From assembly GCA_016791385.1 (NCBI GenBank), contig JAEUMR010000068.1, positions 1-64,000 on the forward strand: DNA of 64,000 nt, given 5' to 3'. Positions 8,345-15,258 of this stretch are shown here, one piece after another. The notes beneath the pieces were generated by a model. It did no database searches. It saw nothing but the letters and a program-made list of their open reading frames with translations, and was not told the origin of the DNA. The translations under genes and the position numbers were made by a program. This DNA comes from Hyphomonadaceae bacterium. Lineage in GTDB: Bacteria > Pseudomonadota > Alphaproteobacteria > Caulobacterales > Aquidulcibacteraceae. The first letter of the stretch is position 1. The number at the start of each line of letters is the position of its first letter.

Positions 8345-8974
8345 ATGATCCACATCGTCACCGCGGAGAACCGGCGCCACTTTCATCACGCCCTGATGGA
8401 AATGCACCGCCAACGCAAGGCGGTGTTCATCGACCAGCTCGGATGGCGCTTGGAAGAATCCGCCGGGCTCGAAATCGATGGCTACGACAGCGCCGGCGCC
8501 GTCTACCTGATTGAGGCTGATGCGCCGCGCGCGCCTATCAGCGTGTCGGCGCGGCTGTTGCCGACGACGCAGCCGCACTTGCTTGGCGAGATCTTTCCGC
8601 AGCTCTGCAGCGAGCCGCCGCCGGCTGGCCCTGCGGTGTGGGAAGCAACGCGCTTCTGTCCGGCCCCCGGAACGCCCAATGGCGCGCCGCGTCGCGCCAT
8701 GCTGGGCCGCATCATCGCCGGCATCATGGAAACGGGGCTCTTGTTCGGAATCGAACAGGTGACGTTCGTCGCCAGTGCGGCGCTAGCTCCGCTCGCCGCG
8801 AGAGCCGGCTGGACGGTGCGGGCGCTGGGGCCGGAGCAGGGCAGGGGGCGCGAGCGGCTGCGCGCGTTCGCGGCCGAGATCGATTCCGTCGGCCTTCGCC
8901 GCGTCAGGGCGCGCCATGACCTAAGCGGCCCGCTGACGCGTTTTATGCCCGCCGATCTGGCGCAGGCGGCCTGA
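8345..8974 (+). CDS. luxI: acyl-homoserine-lactone synthase (LuxI family)
   Basis: This 209-residue protein should make an acyl-homoserine lactone from S-adenosylmethionine and an acyl carrier. Conserved LuxI features are in order: RKAVFIDQLGW (Arg, Phe and Trp of the N-terminal site), LEIDGYD (the acidic E-D-D set), VSARLLPT, and the later VWEATRFC (Glu and Arg). The ATG at 8345 has AGGGAGG about eight bases upstream. luxR precedes it and a phytanoyl-CoA-dioxygenase-like gene follows 16 bases later, so luxI, phyH and the GntR gene probably form one operon. The acyl chain cannot be predicted from sequence alone. Confidence 0.9.
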   Translation: MIHIVTAENRRHFHHALMEMHRQRKAVFIDQLGWRLEESAGLEIDGYDSAGAVYLIEADAPRAPISVSARLLPTTQPHLLGEIFPQLCSEPPPAGPAVWEATRFCPAPGTPNGAPRRAMLGRIIAGIMETGLLFGIEQVTFVASAALAPLAARAGWTVRALGPEQGRGRERLRAFAAEIDSVGLRRVRARHDLSGPLTRFMPADLAQAA

Positions 8975-8990
8975 GAAGGGAGGCACGACA

Positions 8991-9866
8991 ATGAACGGGC
9001 CCTATCTTCTTGGCGATCGCCAGCTCGATGGCGATCTGGCCGCGCTCGAGCGTGATGGGTATCTGATTCTGGACGCGCTGCTCAGCGAACACGAGACGCA
9101 AACGCTGGCGCGCGAGCTCGAGCCTTGGATTGCGCGCACGCCGCGCTGCGAGGGCGATTTTTATGGCTGGCGCACCACGCGCGTTGGCGGCTTGCTCGCC
9201 AAAGCCCCGATGGTGCAGCACCTGGCGCTCAACCCGCGCATACTCGCGATCGCCGAGGCGTTGCTGAAGCCGGCCTGCGATTACGTTCAGCTCAATTTGA
9301 CGCAAGCAGCGCGGGTTCATCCCGGCGAACGGGCGCAGGCGCCCCATCGCGACGAAGAGATGTGGCCCGCCGACAGCCAAGGCCGGCATTGGCTGCTCAA
9401 TGTGATGTGGGCGGTCAGCGATTTCACGGCGGAAAATGGGGCGACGCGGCTTTGGCCCGGCTCGCATCGGCGCGCGCTCAATCGCGGCGAGGATCCAATG
9501 CAGAGCATCGCGGCGGTCATGCCCAAGGGATCGGCGTGTCTCTTCCTCGGCTCGCTGACGCACGGCGCCGGCGCCAATAGCACCGATGCGCCGCGCACGG
9601 GCGTGATCGTCAGCTATTGCCTGGGCTGGCTCAAGACCTACGAGAACCAGTTTCTCGCGTATCCCAAGGACGTCGTGCGCTGCTTTCCCGAGCCTCTGCA
9701 GCGCCTGTTGGGCTATCAGATGCACCGGCCCAATCTGGGCGGCTGGGAAGGACAAGACCCGATCCGCTGGCTGGAGGACGTCCATGCCCCGCAAGCGCAT
9801 ATCGATGCGCTGACGCCGCAGATCGCGGCTGAGCTCAAGGCGTTGATGGCGGCGAGCAAGGGCTGA
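8991..9866 (+). CDS. phytanoyl-CoA dioxygenase (PhyH) family protein
   Basis: This 291-residue iron(II)/2-oxoglutarate dioxygenase probably hydroxylates a small molecule or peptide. The HxD iron motif is visible as His119-Arg-Asp121 in APHRDEEMW. The distal His191 lies in SLTHGAG and Arg202 in APRTGV is placed to hold 2-oxoglutarate; ATRLWPGSHR is also family-typical. GGGAGG lies before the ATG. The gene is 16 bases after luxI and one base before the GntR-type gene. A luxI-phyH pairing has been noted in sphingomonads, but its substrate is unknown to me. Candidates are the homoserine-lactone side chain or the lasso peptide; both are inference. Confidence 0.8.
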   Translation: MNGPYLLGDRQLDGDLAALERDGYLILDALLSEHETQTLARELEPWIARTPRCEGDFYGWRTTRVGGLLAKAPMVQHLALNPRILAIAEALLKPACDYVQLNLTQAARVHPGERAQAPHRDEEMWPADSQGRHWLLNVMWAVSDFTAENGATRLWPGSHRRALNRGEDPMQSIAAVMPKGSACLFLGSLTHGAGANSTDAPRTGVIVSYCLGWLKTYENQFLAYPKDVVRCFPEPLQRLLGYQMHRPNLGGWEGQDPIRWLEDVHAPQAHIDALTPQIAAELKALMAASKG

Positions 9867-9867
9867 G

Positions 9868-10485
9868 ATGGCGCTGGAAGCCAGCGCCGCGCAACGGGCC
9901 TACGCTGAGATCAAGGCGCGCATCCTCAATGGCGACTTGCCCGTGCGCACGCGTCTGGACATGGAGCAACTCGCCCGCACCCTCGGCGTCAGTTCGATGC
10001 CGGTGCGCCTGGCCCTCAGTTTGCTGAGCTGGGAGCGCTTGGTGCGGCCAAGCCGGCATGCCGCCTATGAGGTGGCGCTCTGGAGCGCCGAAGAGCTGGC
10101 GCAGCTTTATGAATGGCGCGGCGAGCTGTTGTTGCTTGCGCAGGCAAGGACAAGCGCGAGCGCCGAGTTGAAGCGCCTGGCGCGAACCCAACCCTACGCT
10201 CAAGCGGTCGAGCAGGCGATGCGGCTGATCGAAGAGGGGGCAAATCCGGATTTGCGCCGCGCTGCGCTCAACGCCGACGAGCGGCTGCATCTTGCCCGAT
10301 TGAGCGAGGCCGAGGTTCTGGGCGATGTCGAAGGCGAGTTTGAAAATATGGCTGCGGCGATCGCGGAAAAGTCGCGCCGGGCCGGTGTGCTGATCAAGGC
10401 GTATCATCGGCGCCGGGCCCAACACGCGGCCACATTACGTGACCGCGTTGCGCTCAAGGCTTTGCCGAACAATGGTTCGCGTTGA
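9868..10485 (+). CDS. GntR-family transcriptional regulator
   Basis: This 205-residue regulator has an N-terminal GntR winged helix (about residues 8-70): AYAEIKARILNGDLPVRTRL then MEQLARTLGVSSMPVRLALSLLSWERLV. The C-terminal half is helical, like a FadR/FCD effector domain, but is short and divergent. It begins one base after the phyH stop, so it is likely co-expressed with luxI-phyH. Its stop codon lies inside the first of four 12-base-spaced GATC half-sites in front of the lasso precursor, which makes it the best candidate to bind them. The ligand is unknown. Confidence 0.8.
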   Translation: MALEASAAQRAYAEIKARILNGDLPVRTRLDMEQLARTLGVSSMPVRLALSLLSWERLVRPSRHAAYEVALWSAEELAQLYEWRGELLLLAQARTSASAELKRLARTQPYAQAVEQAMRLIEEGANPDLRRAALNADERLHLARLSEAEVLGDVEGEFENMAAAIAEKSRRAGVLIKAYHRRRAQHAATLRDRVALKALPNNGSR

Positions 10486-10524
10486 TCTTATAACTGATCT
10501 TCATATTGATCTGTTCCGAGATCA
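10482..10524 (+). promoter_or_regulatory. four GATC half-sites at exact 12-base spacing before the lasso operon
   Basis: TTGATCT, CTGATCT and TTGATCT start at 10482, 10494 and 10506, and the inverted AGATCA starts at 10519. The GATC cores sit at 10484, 10496, 10508 and 10520, exactly 12 bases apart. The array overlaps the stop codon of the GntR-type gene and lies 50-95 bases before the first precursor start. A multi-site operator for a dimeric regulator is the natural reading. Confidence 0.6.
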
Positions 10525-10548
10525 GCGCCGCCAGCATCATAGTCGTCG

Positions 10549-10565
10549 CGGGTGAAGCTCACCCG
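10549..10565 (+). promoter_or_regulatory. hairpin directly before the ribosome site of the first lasso precursor
   Basis: CGGGTGA and TCACCCG form a perfect seven-base-pair stem with a three-base loop, ending two bases before the GGAGG at 10568-10572. It could limit access to the ribosome site or protect the message end. Only the structure is seen. Confidence 0.5.
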
Positions 10566-10577
10566 ATGGAGGCAATG

Positions 10578-10706
10578 ATGCGTGAAGACAAGCAAACCGG
10601 CGATGCCCTGATCGACCTCGGCGCGGCGAGCGCGGTGACTTTGGGATTCAACGGCGCCCCGGTCGAGGCGCTGACGATCCCGGATCGTCAGGACAAGCCG
10701 AACTGA
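10578..10706 (+). CDS. lasso peptide precursor 1
   Basis: This 42-residue peptide has a 22-residue leader ending AASAVTL and a predicted 20-residue core, GFNGAPVEALTIPDRQDKPN. Thr at leader position -2 is the recognition residue of lasso precursors. Core Gly1 and Glu8 would form an eight-residue macrolactam ring, and no cysteine is present, giving a class II lasso peptide. Of three nearby ATGs (10566, 10575, 10578) the last has the best distance (five bases) from GGAGG. The leader shares DLGAASAVT with precursor 2. The B and C processing genes follow on the same strand. Confidence 0.85.
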   Translation: MREDKQTGDALIDLGAASAVTLGFNGAPVEALTIPDRQDKPN

Positions 10707-10713
10707 AGCGGAA

Positions 10714-10744
10714 GCGATGACGGCGCGTTCTGCGCCGTCATCGC
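10714..10744 (+). terminator. perfect 13-bp stem-loop between the two precursor genes
   Basis: GCGATGACGGCGC and its exact complement pair around a five-base loop (GTTCT), eight bases after the first precursor stop. No T-run follows, so it is probably not a strong terminator. It may partially attenuate transcription or stabilise the upstream message so that precursor 1 is made in excess of the B and C enzymes. Confidence 0.6.
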
Positions 10745-10778
10745 AATACCCAAGTGCATCACACCACAGGATCAGATC

Positions 10779-10901
10779 ATGTCAGATCAAGCTGAAGACG
10801 CTCTCGTCGATCTCGGCGCCGCCAGCGCGGTGACGCGGGGCTATGTCGGAGGGCCATTCGAAGGCTGGCTCATGCCCGACATGCAAGACATGCCGTACTG
10901 A
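10779..10901 (+). CDS. lasso peptide precursor 2
   Basis: This 40-residue peptide has a 20-residue leader ending AASAVTR and a 20-residue core, GYVGGPFEGWLMPDMQDMPY. Gly1 and Glu8 again suit an eight-residue ring, with Thr at leader position -2. Compared with core 1 it keeps the G-x-x-G-x-P-x-E ring frame and the P-D-x-Q-D-x-P tail, but differs at ten of twenty positions, including aromatic Tyr2, Phe7 and Trp10. Further AGATCA words flank its start (10774 and 10784). No strong ribosome site is seen. Confidence 0.85.
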   Translation: MSDQAEDALVDLGAASAVTRGYVGGPFEGWLMPDMQDMPY

Positions 10902-10950
10902 GCGGAGAGGGCGGCGCCCGGCGCAAAAGGCCTGCGCGCCGCATCTTGCC

Positions 10951-11544
10951 ATGGATAATTTGAATTGGAGCGGACGCGCCTATGTGCGCGCGCTCAATGA
11001 AACGGCGATCATTTTGGATGTGGTGGCGGACCGGTATTTTCGCGCCCCGCTTGCGCCGCTGCCCGCGCATGGCGTGCTCTGGGACGATGGCGGGCGCCCG
11101 CTTGCGTTCGATGAAAGCACGCAGCAGCGCCTGCTGGAGGCAAGATTGCTGCGCCGTGCAGCGCCGGGCGCTGTAGCGCCGATGCGCGACGGGGCCGAGG
11201 TGATGGCCGCTTGTGTCTGGGCGGATTGGAGTCTGCGCGCCAAGCGATTGCATTATGCGCTGGCGCGGCTTGCCTATCTGAAGCGGCTGGGCCGCGATGA
11301 CGGCGGGCGGCGCTCGCTGGAGAGGTTCGAGCGCTGGCGGCCGCTGTATCCTCGCGATTACGTCTGTTTGATCGATTCGCTCGCGCTTGCCCGTTACTTG
11401 CTGCTGGGCGGAACGCGCCTTGCTTTGGTGATCGGGGTGCGCGATGGCCCGTTTTCCGCGCATGCCTGGGTCGCCGTCGACGGTGAGGCGATCAATGATC
11501 GCCTGGGCCAGTGGCGAAGCTATCTGCCCATCTTGGAGATCTAG
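10951..11544 (+). CDS. lasso peptide maturation protein B (RRE fused to cysteine protease)
   Basis: This 197-residue McjB-like protein should bind the leader peptide and cut it off. Residues 1-80 form a PqqD-like recognition element. Residues 85-197 are a transglutaminase-fold cysteine protease with Cys139 (RDYVCLIDSLALARYL), His171 (PFSAHAWVAV) and Asp183 (EAINDRLG). The 32- and 12-residue spacings equal those of the McjB triad. The ATG at 10951 lies 50 bases after precursor 2, with no strong ribosome site. An in-frame start at 10843 would overlap precursor 2 and is rejected. The cyclase follows after two bases. Confidence 0.85.
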   Translation: MDNLNWSGRAYVRALNETAIILDVVADRYFRAPLAPLPAHGVLWDDGGRPLAFDESTQQRLLEARLLRRAAPGAVAPMRDGAEVMAACVWADWSLRAKRLHYALARLAYLKRLGRDDGGRRSLERFERWRPLYPRDYVCLIDSLALARYLLLGGTRLALVIGVRDGPFSAHAWVAVDGEAINDRLGQWRSYLPILEI

Positions 11545-11546
11545 AG

Positions 11547-13316
11547 ATGCATCGTGCGGCGGCGGTGCGCTACCCGGTTGGCCAGCGCGCAGACCGCGAA
11601 CGCGCCGGGGCCGTCGCGGGGACCTTGGCGGCGGCCGGTTATGAGACGATCCTTGATCGCCGCGGCGTCCACTTGTTGTGGCGGCGCGATGAGAGCGAAG
11701 CCGATCCGTTCATCCTCGCGGACGATGCAGGCCTGGTGTTGGGGCGCCTCATGCGGCGCGGCCAGAGCGAGCCGATGCAAACAGGGCCGGGTTTAGACGA
11801 GGCTGTGTCCGCATGGCTGAAATCCTCTGGCGCGAGCTTGCTGGGCGAGTATTGGGGCGCGTATCTCGCCTTCCTCGCTGACCGCGAGCGTGACCGGCTG
11901 CTGATCGTGCGCGATCCGAGCGGAGCGCGCGCATGCTATGGGTGTGTACGCGATGGCGTGCGCGTCTTCGCCACTCATCCCGCGGACCTGCTGGCCGGTG
12001 TTAGCGTCGACCAGGTGCGGCTGGCCGGATTTCTCTGCCATCCACGGCTCAGTTTACGGCGCACGGGCATAGCGGGACTAGAAGAGATTGCGCCGGGCGA
12101 GGTGTGGTCAAGCGGGCGAGAGGAGGAGGGCCGGCGCCAGGGTTGGCGCCCGCTCGGCAGGATCAGCGCCCACACGCCTGCCGAGATTGGGGCGCAGATC
12201 AAGGGCGCGGTCGAACAGGCCGCGCTTGCGCTTACCAGCAATCGTCAGCGCGTGCTGCACCGCTTATCGGGCGGGCTCGACAGTTCGATCGTGCTCTCGG
12301 CTCTTGCGGCGGCGCGCCGCATGCGTGGTTTCGAGCTCATCTGCGTCAACGAGTTTTCAGCCGAGGTCCCGGAGGGCGATGAGCGTCTGCTTGCCCGCGC
12401 CAGCGCGCAGCGACTTGCGACAGAGCTCATCGAAATGGCGTTCACGCCTGCGCCTTTTTCGTACACGAGCGGGCTCGAGACATGGACGCCGGCCCCGGGC
12501 TTCGCGCTGCTCAATAGCGGCGCGCTCGCGTTCATTGCAGCGATGGGCGCGCATAAGGGGGCGCTGCTGACCAGCGGGCAGGGCGGCGATCATTTGTTTC
12601 AGCGCGACCGCACGCTGCATCTGGGCGCCGACGCGCTGCGGCGCGGCGCGCTCAATTTCGACTTGGCGCTTGCGCTTGCGCGCATGTCGGGCGTCAGCGT
12701 GTGGAAGCTGGCGGCCAATGCTTGGCGCTATGGCCGGACCGGCGCGGCTTTTCCTGCAAGCGCCTATGCCTCGCCTTCTGCGCTCTCGAACCGGGACTTG
12801 GCGCTGCAAGCAATCGGCGAACACTTCGCCCATCCCTGGTTGGCGGACTGCAATGGCGCGCCGCCCGGGGAAGTCCTGAGGGCGCTGCACATCCTGGAGG
12901 CGACGCATTATTTTGCGTCGAGCGTGCTCGATCAGGCGTTCACGCCAGCGCCGGTGCTGGTCTCGCAACCGGTCATGGAGGCGTGCCTTGCTGCGCCCAC
13001 CTATGTGATGGCGCCGGGGGTGGAGCGCGGCCTTGTTCGTGAGGCCTATGCCAATGACCTGCCGGCCGAAGTGCTCGGACGCACGAGCAAGGGCGAGACC
13101 ACGCGCTTTTTCGTGGCGCAGCTGGAGCGGCAATGGCCGGCGCTGCGCGAATTATTGCTGGGCGGGCTCTTGGTCGAGCAGGAGGCGCTTGCGGCGGCGC
13201 ATTTGGAGGCCATGCTTGCGGCCAATCGCGTGCCCGATCTCAGCGCCAGCGCCGATCTGATGACCTGTGTCGCCGCCGAATTGTGGTTGCGCTCGCTGCC
13301 GCTTCAGCGCGCGTGA
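11547..13316 (+). CDS. lasso peptide cyclase C (asparagine-synthetase-like)
   Basis: This 589-residue McjC-like enzyme should adenylate the core Glu8 side chain with ATP and close the macrolactam with the core N-terminus. An N-terminal glutamine-amidotransferase-like domain (residues 1-200) lacks an N-terminal catalytic cysteine, as expected for cyclases. The asparagine-synthetase domain has the pyrophosphate loop SGGLDSS at residues 241-247, and a later GQGGDHLFQRD segment. The ATG is two bases after the B stop. The 3' end overlaps the convergent isopeptidase gene by 13 bases. Confidence 0.88.
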   Translation: MHRAAAVRYPVGQRADRERAGAVAGTLAAAGYETILDRRGVHLLWRRDESEADPFILADDAGLVLGRLMRRGQSEPMQTGPGLDEAVSAWLKSSGASLLGEYWGAYLAFLADRERDRLLIVRDPSGARACYGCVRDGVRVFATHPADLLAGVSVDQVRLAGFLCHPRLSLRRTGIAGLEEIAPGEVWSSGREEEGRRQGWRPLGRISAHTPAEIGAQIKGAVEQAALALTSNRQRVLHRLSGGLDSSIVLSALAAARRMRGFELICVNEFSAEVPEGDERLLARASAQRLATELIEMAFTPAPFSYTSGLETWTPAPGFALLNSGALAFIAAMGAHKGALLTSGQGGDHLFQRDRTLHLGADALRRGALNFDLALALARMSGVSVWKLAANAWRYGRTGAAFPASAYASPSALSNRDLALQAIGEHFAHPWLADCNGAPPGEVLRALHILEATHYFASSVLDQAFTPAPVLVSQPVMEACLAAPTYVMAPGVERGLVREAYANDLPAEVLGRTSKGETTRFFVAQLERQWPALRELLLGGLLVEQEALAAAHLEAMLAANRVPDLSASADLMTCVAAELWLRSLPLQRA

Positions 13317-15256
13317 TCGCGCAGCTGCGCCCAGCGCGCGGCGCGATCGGGATCGGCCGGGTCCGCGCGCAGCGTGTTGCGCAGCCAGAAGTCGATCCAA
13401 GCTAGAGCCCGTTGGCGCGAGGCCAGGATTTGCCGCGGTCGCCATTTGATGTGCTGCGCGCCTGGATAGAGGTAGGCCTCGACCGGATAGAAGCGGTCGC
13501 GCAGGCGCGCATAGAGCGGCATTGCGTGCAGCGCCTCGCTCTCTCCGAGCTGCAGCAATAGCGGCGTGTGCAGGCGCTCAAGGCGCAAGCTCGGCGCATT
13601 CGCCTCCCACCAAGCGCGCCATTCATCGGCGGCTTCGGGGCCATAAGCGGTCATGCCGTAGGCGTCGCGGTTGGCGTGACGAAAGCCCTCGGGCGCCAGC
13701 GCCCAGACGAACGGATCGACTGGCGGGGAGCCCGCGACGGCGACGGCGAAGCGGTCAGAATGGGTAAGGCCCCAATAGAGGGTTTCAGCGCCGTCGCTCA
13801 GACCCGTGATGGCGATGCGTGCGGGATCGACAAGACCGCGCGCGGCGGCGATGTCGATCAGCCGCTCGATGGCCCAGAGTTTGGTGGTTTGTTCGCTGTG
13901 ATCGAGCTCGGTGCGCCGCATCAATTCGCCCACCGGCAGGCTGCGCTGCAGCGCGGTCTGCTCTGGCCGTTCCACCGCGAAGACGAAATAGCCGCATGCG
14001 GCGAAGGCGTGGATCGGATATTCGCCGCCGACGCCGGCATTGAGGAAGCCGCGTGCGCGATACTGAACAATGACGGCGGGGTAGGCGCGCCCGGCGATGT
14101 AGTCGGCCGGATAGACAAGATAGGCAAAGCTCTGATTGCCCGCGTCATCGACGACATCGAGCCGTTCGACCGGCGTCAGTGCGTGCTTGCGCCAGGTGGG
14201 ATTGGGATCGTGCAGCACCCGCTCGGCGCCGCTGTCGAGGTCGATGGCGATGAGGCGTCGCGGCTGCAGGCTCGCCTCTTGAAAGCAGACCAAGCCGATC
14301 TGCGCCAGACCGCAGCCGCGCAGCACGTCTTCGGCGCTGCGGATTCGGCGCACGGCGTCGCTGCCCGGGTCCCATTGGTAAAGCGCCGTCAGGATGGCGT
14401 TAAAGCCCTCCCCGCGGAGAAAGTAGATGCGTCCATCGCGCCGCCAGCCGCCGCGCACTTCGCCGCTGCAGGCCTTGGCATTGCAGCGGCGTGCGCCATC
14501 GAACACGCCTTGCGCCGGCAGGAAGGCGCGATCGCCAGGCGTGAGCGGGCGCACGATTGCGTCTGCGCCTGTGTTTGTGTTCACGGCTTGCATTTCGTTC
14601 GCCGTGGCGGGCCGCGCCAGGCCTGGGTGGGCAAGTTCAATCACCACGCTCTGCCCGGGCGCCTCGATTATCGGACGCAGGGCATAGGCTGCGTCAAAAC
14701 GCTGGTCGATGCGAAAGCCGCGTTCGACAGCCTCGTTGAGGAGGCGCGTCCGTTCCGCCCGCGGCGTCCGCAACCGCAAGAGCAGCGCCCGATTGGAGAG
14801 CCAAGCGAACGTCTCGACATCGGCGCCGCCGCGATAGAGTAGGCGCGGCGCCCCGCCGGCTGCGCGCACCCGCCAGAGTTCGACGCGGTCGCCGGTCTTG
14901 ACCAGATAAGCCAGCCAGACGCTGTCCGGGGACCAGAGCGGCACGCGGTCGAGCGCTGCGCCATTGGTGCGTCCATTGCTTTCGCTTAGGATGACGCCGC
15001 CTGCATCAGCGAGAGCGCGCGCGCGGCCGGGGCCGAGCGCAACGACGCTGATCGTGTGATCGACGTCGTTGCGGGTCCAATTCACTGTTCGCGTGGCAAA
15101 GGCGGCGCGGGCGCCGTCGGGCGCAATTGACAAGCCCTCACGATAGCCGCCGATCTCAGTGAGGTTCATCAGCTCTTGGGCGGCTGTCTCGCACGCGGCC
15201 CGCGCCGGCGGCGCGGCGGCGAGGGCGAGCGCCGCCGCCAGCAGCAGCGCGCGCAT
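13304..15256 (-). CDS. lasso peptide isopeptidase (Atxe-like, S9 family)
   Basis: This 650-residue secreted or periplasmic serine peptidase of the prolyl-oligopeptidase fold should hydrolyse the isopeptide bond of a lasso peptide and linearise it. A signal peptide (residues 1-20, ending ARA) precedes a beta-propeller and the alpha/beta-hydrolase domain. Ser487 lies in GLSDGAE and His602 in PGAQHIKW. The acid position 28 residues before the His is Glu574 (GESEA), where the family usually has Asp. The ATG lies two bases after the receptor stop, so the two are coupled. It converges with the cyclase and overlaps its end. Confidence 0.85.
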   Translation of the reverse strand: MRALLLAAALALAAAPPARAACETAAQELMNLTEIGGYREGLSIAPDGARAAFATRTVNWTRNDVDHTISVVALGPGRARALADAGGVILSESNGRTNGAALDRVPLWSPDSVWLAYLVKTGDRVELWRVRAAGGAPRLLYRGGADVETFAWLSNRALLLRLRTPRAERTRLLNEAVERGFRIDQRFDAAYALRPIIEAPGQSVVIELAHPGLARPATANEMQAVNTNTGADAIVRPLTPGDRAFLPAQGVFDGARRCNAKACSGEVRGGWRRDGRIYFLRGEGFNAILTALYQWDPGSDAVRRIRSAEDVLRGCGLAQIGLVCFQEASLQPRRLIAIDLDSGAERVLHDPNPTWRKHALTPVERLDVVDDAGNQSFAYLVYPADYIAGRAYPAVIVQYRARGFLNAGVGGEYPIHAFAACGYFVFAVERPEQTALQRSLPVGELMRRTELDHSEQTTKLWAIERLIDIAAARGLVDPARIAITGLSDGAETLYWGLTHSDRFAVAVAGSPPVDPFVWALAPEGFRHANRDAYGMTAYGPEAADEWRAWWEANAPSLRLERLHTPLLLQLGESEALHAMPLYARLRDRFYPVEAYLYPGAQHIKWRPRQILASRQRALAWIDFWLRNTLRADPADPDRAARWAQLRDHAR

Positions 15257-15258
15257 GC

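Noticed and set aside
12357..13133. 258-codon frame antisense to the cyclase
   Set aside because: The cyclase has clear catalytic motifs; the antisense product is Arg-rich without a family.
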